Positions 17,250-25,418 of a DNA stretch of 64,000 bases are shown piece after piece. The notes under the pieces were generated by a model. The model was not told the origin of the DNA. It worked only from the letters and a program-made list of their open reading frames with translations, and made no database searches. Numbering within the stretch: position 1 is the stretch's first letter; every line of letters starts with the position of its first letter. Position numbers and translations under genes: made by a program. This DNA comes from Lewinellaceae bacterium. GTDB taxonomy: Bacteria; Bacteroidota; Bacteroidia; Chitinophagales; Saprospiraceae. The stretch is taken from the NCBI GenBank assembly GCA_020636135.1, contig JACJYK010000001.1, positions 1,908,501-1,972,500 on the forward strand, written 5' to 3'.

Positions 17250-17822
17250 TTAATAGGTCAAAATCACTTCCAATTCAAATTCATCATAGATCGTCTTGTC
17301 TCCCAGATTCTCAAAGAAACTCCCTGAGCCATAACGAATGTTGAATTCTGAACGGTCGACGGTTATGGTTGCAGTGGCTGTATTTGCTTCTGCTTTTGCC
17401 ATAAACCGGACTTCCTTGGTGATCCCTTTAATCGTCAGATTACCTACGATTTTGTAATCACCGGGAGTTCCTCTGCTGACCACCTGAGTGATTACCAACG
17501 TGGAGACCGGAAAGTTCTCTACACCGAAAAAGTCATCCGATTTGAGATGTCCAACCAATTTATCGTTCCACTCTCCCTGTAAGTCCTCACATGAAATGGT
17601 CGACATGTCCATGGTGAATGAACCTCCGGTGAGCATTCCGTTTTCCCAGGTCAAAGATCCGTCTTTCAAGGCAATTTTGCCATGATGTTGGCCGGTCACT
17701 TTATATCCTTTCCAGGATATCTGGCTTTTTTCAACGTTAACTTTGGTTTCTACGGGTGGATTACCAGCCAATAGAGCGCTACCAATACCGGCAATAGCCC
17801 AAATTAAAAAGAGTTTTCTCAT
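17250..17822 (-). CDS. YceI-family periplasmic lipid-binding protein
   Basis: A 190-residue exported protein with a signal peptide ending GSALLAGNP. It has the YceI lipocalin-like pattern: VNVEKSQISWKGYKVTGQHHGKI, GGSFTMDMSTI, HLKSDDFFGVENFPVSTLVI and GNLTIKGITKEVRF, ending YDEFELEVILTY. YceI proteins bind long polyisoprenoids or lipids in the periplasm and are often stress-induced. It is second in an operon with a MarR regulator 32 bases upstream and ends at a strong terminator. The pairing suggests induction by an oxidant or lipophilic ligand. Confidence 0.93.
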   Translation of the reverse strand: MRKLFLIWAIAGIGSALLAGNPPVETKVNVEKSQISWKGYKVTGQHHGKIALKDGSLTWENGMLTGGSFTMDMSTISCEDLQGEWNDKLVGHLKSDDFFGVENFPVSTLVITQVVSRGTPGDYKIVGNLTIKGITKEVRFMAKAEANTATATITVDRSEFNIRYGSGSFFENLGDKTIYDEFELEVILTY

Positions 17823-17854
17823 AAAACATCGATTTGATTGTTATAATTGATTGA

Positions 17855-18307
17855 TTAATCACGCATTTTATCCAGGAGAGCATTCAATTGTTCCATTTCT
17901 TTTTCAGACATTTTATACAAATGCTCAACCGTAGCTTTATCCATGGCATCTGACGCCTCTGCGATAAGGTTTAGTCCCGCCGGAGTGATCCCAATATCCA
18001 CCTGCCTCCGGTCTTTCGGGCATATGATACGCTCGACCCACCCTTTTTGGATCAGTTTATCTATAAGCCTGGAAGTATTGGACATCTTATCAATCATCCT
18101 TTCGGTGATCTCCTTTAAGGAATAGGTCTTAGGGTACCGTCCACGGAGTATCCTCAGGATATTGAATTGCTGAATGGTTATGTCAAACGGGTCCAGCAGG
18201 TGCTTGTGCAAATGGGCGAAATGGGAAGCCGTAAAGGCCAGATTGATGATCAGTTTTGATTGCGGACTGACAAATTTGCTCGATTTGATGGCTTCTTCAA
18301 TTTTCAC
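17855..18307 (-). CDS. MarR-family transcriptional regulator
   Basis: A 150-residue winged-helix repressor. The HTH is at 60-85 (YSLKEITERMIDKMSNTSRLIDKLIQKGWVER is the region), and the wing contains ICPKDRRQVDIGIT. The start codon is GTG, and the family's conserved N-terminus (MKIEEAI) supports it. The predicted transcription start from the TATTTTTG box falls at or within a few bases of this GTG, so the mRNA may be leaderless. Palindromes in the promoter point to autoregulation together with yceI. Confidence 0.92.
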   Translation of the reverse strand: MKIEEAIKSSKFVSPQSKLIINLAFTASHFAHLHKHLLDPFDITIQQFNILRILRGRYPKTYSLKEITERMIDKMSNTSRLIDKLIQKGWVERIICPKDRRQVDIGITPAGLNLIAEASDAMDKATVEHLYKMSEKEMEQLNALLDKMRD

Positions 18308-18311
18308 CCGA

Positions 18312-18343
18312 CAAAAATATGTTGCAACATTAGTTGTATCAAC
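18312..18343 (-). promoter_or_regulatory. marR-yceI promoter and putative MarR operators
   Basis: On the minus strand TTG and TATTTTTG (18319-18312) are 20 bp apart. A perfect 12-bp palindrome, ATGTTGCAACAT (18319-18330), and a second dyad, GTTG-TAT-CAAC (18333-18343), fill the space between the two elements. This suits repression by the encoded MarR protein. Confidence 0.7.
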
Positions 18344-18400
18344 AATTAAAATGTTAATGTAATCTTAAACTCTGATTCCACTCCGGCATTCAATTACGAC

Positions 18401-18539
18401 TGTCATTACGACCCAGTCAAATGAAAGGAACGAGCGGAGAGCTCTCATGATGCAATTTCTAAGTATGTATATAGATGATACTTTGTTCGGTTGAGATTTC
18501 TCCATTCCGGCTCATCCTTCGCCTTCAGTCGAAATGACA
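18401..18539. repeat. MITE-like imperfect inverted repeat
   Basis: The left end TGTCATTACGAC (18401-18412) is mirrored by GTCGAAATGACA (18528-18539). Internal segments (AGCGGAGAGCTCTCA against GAGATTTCTCC) pair imperfectly. Repeats of the form GTCATTTCGA..GAGAAATCTC are frequent between genes in many Bacteroidota. It is non-coding. Confidence 0.5.
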
Positions 18540-18572
18540 ATATGTTTTGGAAATTGCGCTTTTCAGGAGTGA

Positions 18573-18602
18573 CTTAAACCCTGGTCATTGCCAGGGTTTA
18601 AG
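18573..18602 (-). terminator. Hairpin after the SprB-repeat gene
   Basis: A perfect 12-bp inverted repeat (CTTAAACCCTGG/CCAGGGTTTAAG) with a 6-base loop, 22 bases past the stop codon. The U-tract is weak, so it may be a processing or stability structure. Confidence 0.55.
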
Positions 18603-18623
18603 CCCAGATCATCTTCGATGCCC

Positions 18624-21509
18624 TTAGTGCTGAAGTATAATAATTTGCTTGACTATAGAGCCCTGATCCGTGTTGATCTTGAGCAGGTATGATCCGTCTG
18701 AAATTCCGGGAAGCTGCAAAGGAAGTGAAGGAGTAATCCAGCGTTGCAACGGTTGACCCAGTAAATTTGTCAGGACGGCTTCGTGAATGATGACACGCTG
18801 ATCATTGCGGATCCATAATCGTCCATTATTTGGATTCGGATACAACGTAATATTTTGTTCCAGCCATGATTGCCTTGCGGATGTACCGGTAATGAGGAAG
18901 TCATCGGAGGTGATTTTACATCCGGTATCGTCCTGTGCTTTCATATGATACCGGCCGGCTGCCAGACTATCCAGGATCAGTGAAGTGTCAGCAAGGGCTA
19001 TTTCTTCCTTAAACCACTGAAATTCGTAGGGCGCGGAACCTCCGTCCAGATGAACGGCGAGATAACCACCGGCTGGCGACTCTGCTCTAATACTATCCAA
19101 AACAACCTGAAATGCTGAGCTGTCGAGCACAATGGTATCCCGGAAAAAGCAACCGGTAGTGTCCGCACTGAATGCGATGTAGCTTCCTCCCGGTATATTC
19201 TTGAGGGTATCACCGGTCTGTCCATTGCCCCAGATGGTAGAAATCGTTGTGGCAGCATCCGGAAAATCAATGGCTATGGATCCGTCAGTCCGCCCGGAAC
19301 AACTTGGAGGTGTCAAGTCTGCTACTAAAGTCGGTCGCTGAATGAATATGGGAAGAACTCCCAGGCTGGCATTTCCTGAGAAGTCAATGACCTGGTAGAC
19401 ATCCAGGTTCATGCCAACGGTAAAGCTTCCGTCGGGACCGGTGCCCTGAAGCAGAAATACGGTGTCTACACCACAATTATCCTGAGTCAGGATTTGCGGA
19501 TAGTTCAGACCGGTACACCGATTTGCCGTTAAAGTATCAAATGGCTGAATCACCGGTTTGATGGTATCCATTACGACGATGGTAATGGAATCATTCAAGG
19601 AGTTTCCGGCTAGGTCCCTGGCCGTAAGTGCTACTTGCTGACTTCCCAGTTCCGAACAGGAAAAAGTATTTTTTGACAGGGTTATCGTATCCAGACCACA
19701 ATTATCAATGACCGCCTCCTGTAATTGAGCGAATGTTACCTGCGCAATTCCGTTGGCATCCAGATAAGCTTCTATACTGGGTGACAAAATGAACGGAAGG
19801 GTATTATCATCACCAAGGAGAACGAACGTGTCCTGACTGGTGCAGTTGTTGGCATCAAACACAGTCAGGATATACGTTCCTGCCGCCAGGCTGTCAGGTG
19901 TAGCTGTAGGAAGATCAGGGGACCAGTCCAGGCGATAGGGAGGAACACCTCCATTGATCGTAAATGATATACTACCGTCATTGGTGCCATCGCATTGTGG
20001 GTGTTTTAACCTAACGCTGTCCAGTGTGATCATTCCTGTAGACTGAATAATCACAGTGTCCCGGTAAGTGCAGGTTCCTTCATCCTCTGCAAACAGGGTA
20101 TAAGTGCCGGGAGATAAATTCAGGATGGTAGGAGTTGTATCCCCATTAGACCAGCGAATGGTTACCTGACCGGTTGGATTGGGGAAAGTTACTGATATTG
20201 AACCGGAGTTACCGGTGCCACAATCAGGCTGGACAACGGAAATATTGCCCGCCAGGGGGCAGGTGCCCGAGCCAACGATAACCGAATCCTGTACCAGGCA
20301 TCCCGAAAGGTCGCCGATCACAACCGTATAGGTGCCGGGAGCCAGCTGTCGGATGGTGTCGGTGTTTGCACCTGTATTCCAGACTATTAAATAAGGCGGT
20401 GTACCGCCAGACGGCGTTACATAGGCTATTCCGTCGTGGGCGCCAGGTGTGGACTCTGCTATAGATCCTGCATTGGTTTGGATGAATACATTGGCCTCAA
20501 TGGTTAAGGGTAGGGTAGCAGCGCAATCGGCATGATCTACCACCAATACGATATAATCTCCGGCAGCCAGGTCATTCCGGATCCTGCTGGTATCCGCATC
20601 GGGCCACAGGAACTGATACGGCGGTGTTCCGCCTGATGCTCCCAATGTGGCACTGCCGTTATCCTGGCCATTGCACGCCACTCCGGTGACACTGATTATC
20701 TGGGGAACAAGGTTGGCAGGTTCCGTTATGGTAACCGTTTTGACTACCTGTGAAGTATCGCTATCAGTAACGGTCACCGTGTAATCTCCTGCAGGTAATG
20801 ACTGAATATCCGGAGTAGTGGCTCCGTTAGACCACTGATAGGAGAGAGGAGCTGTCCCTCCCTGTACGAGCAGGGAAATCGCGCCCGTGCTATCACCGCC
20901 ACACTGAACATTGGTAACATTGGCTATTTCCACACTTAATGGACCACCTTCGGTCAGGATCCTGCTGAGCTGGGTTTTCACCGCCAAATCACCAAGGACT
21001 GTACTGTCTCCATTTGCCAATATGGCCGTTGCGTAGAAGTTGACGGTGGCATTGGTTTGATTTTCCGGTGCAATCCAGGTGACACTCCATGTTACCACAC
21101 TGTCGTTACCAAAATCGGTAGGGTGGATCACATTTTTAAAATAGGTGCGTAATAAGGTCCGGTCTGTAATGATACCGGAAACTCCGGTAGGTTGATTCAG
21201 TGTGCCAATGTCCTGGTTGTTCTGATCGAGCACCACCATTTCAAATCCGGCATACGCAGGATTCCCACGGAATTTCCGCACCTCGATGTTTACTTTGTAT
21301 TCCTGCCCTGCATACAATTGATCTGGTATACCGGTGAGCTGCACCTGGCCGGCGAAGTTGGCATTTGCCGGGGCGTGGCATGAGGCGCAGGTTCCTTCTC
21401 CGGGAGCTCCGGTATATCCGTTGTCCGGGGCAACGTACTGGTTGGTGAAAAGAGCAATCAGGGTGATCGTAGCAAAAAGGGTGTAGAGGAGTGTATTCCT
21501 TTTTTTCAT
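18624..21509 (-). CDS. Giant surface protein: CxxCH anchor domain, SprB-type repeats, T9SS sorting tail
   Basis: The preferred start is the ATG at 21509, giving 961 residues. A signal segment (LYTLFATITLIALF) is followed by GYTGAPGEGTCASCHAP, a CxxCH heme-type motif at residues 41-45, in a domain like those annotated choice-of-anchor V (to ~185). Then come several ~70-residue SprB-like repeats with the pattern CxG..GSIS..GGxPPYxxxWSNG..TxxxxxLxAGxYTVxVxD, and an HYR-like segment near 570-680. The C-terminal ~75 residues (ITLYPNPNNGRLWI..SDGSYLLKI) are a type A T9SS sorting domain. It is probably secreted and surface-attached, for adhesion or gliding. Confidence 0.85.
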   Translation of the reverse strand: MKKRNTLLYTLFATITLIALFTNQYVAPDNGYTGAPGEGTCASCHAPANANFAGQVQLTGIPDQLYAGQEYKVNIEVRKFRGNPAYAGFEMVVLDQNNQDIGTLNQPTGVSGIITDRTLLRTYFKNVIHPTDFGNDSVVTWSVTWIAPENQTNATVNFYATAILANGDSTVLGDLAVKTQLSRILTEGGPLSVEIANVTNVQCGGDSTGAISLLVQGGTAPLSYQWSNGATTPDIQSLPAGDYTVTVTDSDTSQVVKTVTITEPANLVPQIISVTGVACNGQDNGSATLGASGGTPPYQFLWPDADTSRIRNDLAAGDYIVLVVDHADCAATLPLTIEANVFIQTNAGSIAESTPGAHDGIAYVTPSGGTPPYLIVWNTGANTDTIRQLAPGTYTVVIGDLSGCLVQDSVIVGSGTCPLAGNISVVQPDCGTGNSGSISVTFPNPTGQVTIRWSNGDTTPTILNLSPGTYTLFAEDEGTCTYRDTVIIQSTGMITLDSVRLKHPQCDGTNDGSISFTINGGVPPYRLDWSPDLPTATPDSLAAGTYILTVFDANNCTSQDTFVLLGDDNTLPFILSPSIEAYLDANGIAQVTFAQLQEAVIDNCGLDTITLSKNTFSCSELGSQQVALTARDLAGNSLNDSITIVVMDTIKPVIQPFDTLTANRCTGLNYPQILTQDNCGVDTVFLLQGTGPDGSFTVGMNLDVYQVIDFSGNASLGVLPIFIQRPTLVADLTPPSCSGRTDGSIAIDFPDAATTISTIWGNGQTGDTLKNIPGGSYIAFSADTTGCFFRDTIVLDSSAFQVVLDSIRAESPAGGYLAVHLDGGSAPYEFQWFKEEIALADTSLILDSLAAGRYHMKAQDDTGCKITSDDFLITGTSARQSWLEQNITLYPNPNNGRLWIRNDQRVIIHEAVLTNLLGQPLQRWITPSLPLQLPGISDGSYLLKINTDQGSIVKQIIILQH

Positions 21510-21674
21510 TTTCGTGTGTTTGACGCAGTTAAAATTAACCAATCATAGCAAATACCTGCCATGTATTAACAGTTGATAGGTAATACAGTAGATGCTAAAT
21601 GAAGATCGCAGCAGTAGAAGAATCTAAGCGAATGGGCAGCAGCGGATTAAATATAGCTAAATATCACTTACAAG

Positions 21675-22628
21675 TTATTTGTCAAATAAGGATTCTACAA
21701 AGATCCGGCGATTGAATACCTGAAGTTTGTCGATGGATTCACCCACTCCAATGTATTTAATGGGGATTTTAAACTGGTCGGAGATGCCGATCGCCACACC
21801 ACCCTTGGCGGTTCCGTCCAGCTTGGTCAAGGCCAATGCGGTGACGGAAGTGGCTTCGGTAAAATGCTTGGCCTGCTCGATGGCATTTTGACCAGTGGTA
21901 GCATCCAGGACCAGGAGAACTTCATGGGGAGCTCCGGGCATCCTCTTTTCGATGGAATTCTTGATCTTGGTAAGTTCCTTCATCAGGTTTAGCTTGGTAT
22001 GCAGACGGCCAGCCGTATCAACAATGACCACGTCATTCCCGTTCTGGATGGCGTAGTTCACTGCTTCGTAAGCCACAGCGCCGGGATCGGTATGCATTCC
22101 TTTTGAATAGAAGTCACAGCCTACCCGGTCTGCCCATATTTTCAACTGATCGACCGCCGCGGCACGGAAGGTGTCACCCGCTCCCAGGACCACTTTCATG
22201 CCTCTCTGTTTGTACTGGTAGGCAAGTTTGCCAATTGTGGTCGTTTTGCCTACACCATTGACGCCGACGACCATCATCACATAGGGCTTGACTTCCGGGA
22301 CATCAAAATCTTCCTGATCTTCGGTTTTATTCTCGGTAAGTAATTGAACGATCTCATCACGCAGGATGTCGTTCAGCTCCGCGGTATTCATGTATTTATC
22401 CCGTGCGACACGGGCTTCGATCCGCTCGATGATCTTAATCGTGGTGTCCAGTCCCACATCGGAAGTAATGAGGATGTTCTCCAGTTCATCCAGAACTTCC
22501 TCGTCCACCGTTGATTTACCGGCGATAGCTTTTGTGATCTGGGAGAAGATATTGGTTTTCGTCTTCTCCAGGCCTTTATCGAGGTCTTCTTTCTTTTCCT
22601 TGGTGAAGAATTTCTTTAGGAAGCTCAT
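21675..22628 (-). CDS. ftsY: Signal recognition particle receptor FtsY
   Basis: A 317-residue SRP GTPase that docks ribosome-SRP complexes at the inner membrane. The N-terminal basic helix (MSFLKKFFTKEKKEDLDKG) binds lipid, and the N domain spans ~25-105. In the G domain G1 is GVNGVGKTTT (122-131), G3 is DTAGR (204-208) and G4 is TKLDGTAKGG. The long acidic A domain of E. coli FtsY is absent, as is usual in this phylum. It follows the ribosomal protein genes rpmB-rpmG and the DUF4295 gene, with a strong hairpin in the intervening gap. Confidence 0.97.
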   Translation of the reverse strand: MSFLKKFFTKEKKEDLDKGLEKTKTNIFSQITKAIAGKSTVDEEVLDELENILITSDVGLDTTIKIIERIEARVARDKYMNTAELNDILRDEIVQLLTENKTEDQEDFDVPEVKPYVMMVVGVNGVGKTTTIGKLAYQYKQRGMKVVLGAGDTFRAAAVDQLKIWADRVGCDFYSKGMHTDPGAVAYEAVNYAIQNGNDVVIVDTAGRLHTKLNLMKELTKIKNSIEKRMPGAPHEVLLVLDATTGQNAIEQAKHFTEATSVTALALTKLDGTAKGGVAIGISDQFKIPIKYIGVGESIDKLQVFNRRIFVESLFDK

Positions 22629-22660
22629 AATCGTGGAATATCAACTAAGTGAAATACAAA

Positions 22661-22695
22661 AGGCTTTTCCAAATGCAGTTCATTTGGAAAAGCCT
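22661..22695 (-). terminator. Perfect hairpin between the DUF4295 gene and ftsY
   Basis: A 15-bp perfect stem (AGGCTTTTCCAAATG/CATTTGGAAAAGCCT) with a 5-base loop, followed by TTTTG on the minus strand. It lies 24 bases past the DUF4295 stop and 32 bases before ftsY. It either terminates the ribosomal protein transcript or attenuates ftsY. Confidence 0.75.
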
Positions 22696-22719
22696 CTTCG
22701 AATAGTTCAAGCGGGTGAA

Positions 22720-22887
22720 TTAACTATTGAAAAACTTGGATACTTCGTCCTTGTGAATCATCACCTCCTGGAAAGAATATTTTCCAGTAGCAGCATCTTT
22801 GACTGGTTTAACAACTTTAACCCAGTCCTTTCCGCCTGAATTTTGGGCTCTTTGTGCAGCCCGCGCGTTTTTCGAAACTTTAGCCAT
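22720..22887 (-). CDS. DUF4295 family small basic protein
   Basis: A 55-residue basic protein beginning MAKVSKNARAAQRAQNSGG and ending KDEVSKFFNS. Its size, composition and place directly after rpmG match the DUF4295 family, which in Bacteroidota is nearly always encoded next to rpmB-rpmG. It is probably ribosome-associated, though the function is not established. It starts 2 bases after the rpmG stop. Confidence 0.88.
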   Translation of the reverse strand: MAKVSKNARAAQRAQNSGGKDWVKVVKPVKDAATGKYSFQEVMIHKDEVSKFFNS

Positions 22888-22889
22888 AG

Positions 22890-23078
22890 TTATTTTATTT
22901 CACGATGAACGGTATAGCGCTTTAATATCGGATTGTATTTTTTCAATTCCAATCTTTCCGGAGTGTTTTTACGGTTTTTTTGGGTCACATAGCGCGATGT
23001 GCCCGACATGCCGCTCTCTTTGTGCTCGGTGCACTCGAGAATAATCTGTATCCGGTTACCTTTTTGTTTCTTAGCCAT
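22890..23078 (-). CDS. rpmG: Large-subunit ribosomal protein bL33
   Basis: A 62-residue bL33 with the family pattern RIQIILECTEHKESG, TSRYVTQKNRKNTPERLELKKYNP. It has one cysteine and lacks the CxxC pairs, so it is the zinc-free form. It is second in the rpmB-rpmG-DUF4295 group, 21 bases after rpmB. Confidence 0.97.
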   Translation of the reverse strand: MAKKQKGNRIQIILECTEHKESGMSGTSRYVTQKNRKNTPERLELKKYNPILKRYTVHREIK

Positions 23079-23099
23079 AGTGCTTTATACTTTACCGAA

Positions 23100-23351
23100 T
23101 TAACCCAATTTAACGCCGGTAGAAATTCCTTTGCTTTCCAATTTCTTCAGATAGGAATACAATCCCAGCTTATTGATTGTACGCATCGCTTTGGTGGAAA
23201 TCTTCAAAGTTACCCACTGATCTGTTTCCGGAATGTAGTAACGTTTCTTCTGCAAATTAGGCAGAAAACGTCTCTTCGTTTTCCGGTTGGAATGGGAAAC
23301 ATTGTTTCCTGAAATTGGTCGCTTACCTGTTAACTGACAAATTTTAGACAT
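23100..23351 (-). CDS. rpmB: Large-subunit ribosomal protein bL28
   Basis: An 83-residue bL28: MSKICQLTGKRPISGNNVSHS, then RRFLPNLQKKRYYIPE, then the helix STKAMRTINKLGLYSYLKK. Only one of the cysteines of zinc-binding forms is kept, so it is zinc-free. It starts 39 bases after the tRNA-Arg gene, with no terminator between, so the tRNA promoter probably drives both. Confidence 0.97.
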   Translation of the reverse strand: MSKICQLTGKRPISGNNVSHSNRKTKRRFLPNLQKKRYYIPETDQWVTLKISTKAMRTINKLGLYSYLKKLESKGISTGVKLG

Positions 23352-23390
23352 CGTTTAGCAATTTTTAACGCCATTCCGGCGAGAATAAAT

Positions 23391-23467
23391 TGGTGACTTC
23401 GGCAGGACTCGAACCTGCAACCTCCTGATCCGTAGTCAGGTGCTCTATCCAATTAAGCTACGAAGCC
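23391..23467 (-). tRNA. tRNA-Arg(ACG)
   Basis: A 77-nt tRNA with acceptor GGCTTCG/CGAAGTC, D-arm GCTTAATTGGATAGAGC, anticodon loop TGACTACGGATC (ACG, with A34 normally edited to inosine by TadA), T-loop GGTTCGAGTCC and an encoded CCA. Confidence 0.96.
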
Positions 23468-23491
23468 AGTCCTTTTCTTCAAATGCGGATG

Positions 23492-23521
23492 CAAAGATAA
23501 GGATTCTTTCGTTTTATCCAA
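23492..23521 (-). promoter_or_regulatory. Promoter of tRNA-Arg/rpmB operon
   Basis: TTG (23521-23519) and TATCTTTG (23499-23492) are 19 bp apart on the minus strand, a full match to the phylum consensus. The predicted start near 23486 lies about 19 bases before the tRNA. Confidence 0.78.
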
Positions 23522-23660
23522 TACCCTCGTTGGCAATTACATATAAATAAAATTTATCCTATGTGTGCCTCCCTGGTGCAACCGGCCTTAAAAGTTGAAC
23601 TTTGCGCCTTTTTAACGCAAATATCAGACCAGTAACCCCACAGTTCGGGCTTTGGTTCCA

Positions 23661-25223
23661 TTACAGGTAGATCAATTTGGTTGCAACAATGGATTTTCCC
23701 TGTCGCAGACAGACAAAGTAGACATTTCCATAGGTAATGTTGCCCGGCAGATGATCCAGAAAGATGACATTCTGGACAGGATTGGTCACGGTCTCATGAT
23801 ACATGACCTGTCCCAGTGTATTACAGATCAGATAATCCACCGGCTGAGCATCCTTGCGCACAATATCGATCCGGAGGGTGCGTGCGCTTTGATTCAAGGT
23901 AACCTGACGGATGACCAATTCATCACCAAGTACCTCTTTGCACCATTCCTGCTGGATGGCGCGCATCGGATTTATGGCGTTCAGCCTGCCTCCGGTGACC
24001 GTTTCTTCTGCTAGGGAAGGTATTAGGTCTACACCACTTAACAGGTAGTCGCGTACGATGATTGCGCCCTCCCTGGGATTGCTTTTCAGATATTGTGCAA
24101 AGTCCGTACAGGGATAGCCGAAAAGAAGTCCTACCACGCCGGAGACGTGCGGTGAGGCTGCTGAAGTTCCGGTAAAGTCACGGTATTCGTTATTAATACC
24201 CAGGCTGTAACTACCGTCGCCGGGTGCTGCAAGGTCTATGGTCGTTTGCCCATAACCAGAGGTGACCCGAACATCTGAAAGATTGGTATTGGTCACCGTG
24301 ATCAGACCCTCTGAAGGACAGCTGGCAGGCATGTCATATTGCGTGTCTACATCCCATTCACTGTTAGTGGTCGCATTGATAAACAGGATGCCGGCATCCA
24401 GCATTTCATCGAAATAGGGACACCAGTCCGGAAATTCGTCCGGTTTACGTCCGGTTACACCAAGCGACTGATTGAATGCTACCACATATGCTCCATCCTG
24501 GCCATTGGTCAGGTTGTATTTCCGTCGTTGCTCCAGGACATATTCGTAACCGATGAAAAGATCGGAAATGGTCAGATTGGGAATGCTGATCAGCATCAGC
24601 TGAGTATTCCAATTGATCCCGGCGATTCCGGTGGCATTGTTGCCCCGGGCGCCAATGATACCGGCAACACTGGTACCATGCTGTTTGGCAACATGCTGGT
24701 CGTTCTTGCTTTGCAAATTGACGCCGTAAAAATCGTCGACGTAGCCATTTTGGTCATTATCTATACCATCATTGGGGATTTCTCCCGGATTAGACCATAA
24801 ATTACCCTCAAAGTCGGTATGGCTGATGTCAAATCCTTCGTCGATAACGGCAATGACAATTTTGTCGCCAAGGGCATTCGTACCTCCGGTCGTGTAATCC
24901 CAGGCTTGTGGTAGTGCTATTTTTTCCAGACTGGGCTGGTCCGGATACAACGGGTCATTTGGAACCGTTTCTCTTTTTTCCAACGGGGCATCCGGGTAAG
25001 CACGCAGGACATCTGGTAATTGGCGGATTTCTTCCAGTGAATGCGTCGTGGTAAGTTTGTAAAGCATTTTTGACCCGGAGATGACCTGCCAGCGATATTC
25101 CGGAAGGACAAGCTGCGCCTGGCTTATTACGCTGTTGTCTTTCAGTTTAACGATAAATTGATTCTGGGCTACAAGCCAAGAACTAATCCCTACGAATAAA
25201 AAGGAAATCAACTGCCGGTGCAT
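23661..25223 (-). CDS. Secreted subtilisin-like serine protease (S8) with T9SS-like tail
   Basis: A 520-residue protease. A signal peptide (FLFVGISSWLVAQ) precedes a propeptide-like region (20-100). The catalytic triad is D128 (VIDEGFD), H182 (QHGTSVAGI) and S354 (GTSAASPHVSG), with oxyanion Asn in FINATTN. A calcium-loop-like NDGIDNDQNGYVDD lies at 151-164. The C-terminal ~80 residues (TLRIDIVRKDAQPVDYLICNTLGQVMYHE to KSIVATKLIYL) resemble a T9SS type A sorting domain. It would digest protein outside the cell. It is probably monocistronic. Confidence 0.92.
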   Translation of the reverse strand: MHRQLISFLFVGISSWLVAQNQFIVKLKDNSVISQAQLVLPEYRWQVISGSKMLYKLTTTHSLEEIRQLPDVLRAYPDAPLEKRETVPNDPLYPDQPSLEKIALPQAWDYTTGGTNALGDKIVIAVIDEGFDISHTDFEGNLWSNPGEIPNDGIDNDQNGYVDDFYGVNLQSKNDQHVAKQHGTSVAGIIGARGNNATGIAGINWNTQLMLISIPNLTISDLFIGYEYVLEQRRKYNLTNGQDGAYVVAFNQSLGVTGRKPDEFPDWCPYFDEMLDAGILFINATTNSEWDVDTQYDMPASCPSEGLITVTNTNLSDVRVTSGYGQTTIDLAAPGDGSYSLGINNEYRDFTGTSAASPHVSGVVGLLFGYPCTDFAQYLKSNPREGAIIVRDYLLSGVDLIPSLAEETVTGGRLNAINPMRAIQQEWCKEVLGDELVIRQVTLNQSARTLRIDIVRKDAQPVDYLICNTLGQVMYHETVTNPVQNVIFLDHLPGNITYGNVYFVCLRQGKSIVATKLIYL

Positions 25224-25360
25224 AAGGATCGTGTTTCGGACAGGGCGAAATTAACAGGAATAAACCGTAGCGATAAAATAAGCGTTGTTAAAATTGATAT
25301 TTCGCCTGTATGCGGGATACAATTTGGATGGAAGAAAGGAAAGAGCATCTTTGGATAAAT

Positions 25361-25395
25361 GCAAAAAGGCCTGGTTGAGACACAGGCCTTTTTGC
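25361..25395 (-). terminator. Terminator of the sigma/anti-sigma/adhesin operon
   Basis: A perfect 13-bp stem (GCAAAAAGGCCTG/CAGGCCTTTTTGC) with a 9-base loop. It lies 24 bases past the last gene of the operon and has U-runs in both directions. Confidence 0.8.
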
Positions 25396-25418
25396 GATGC
25401 TGCGGACAGCTTATTTTG

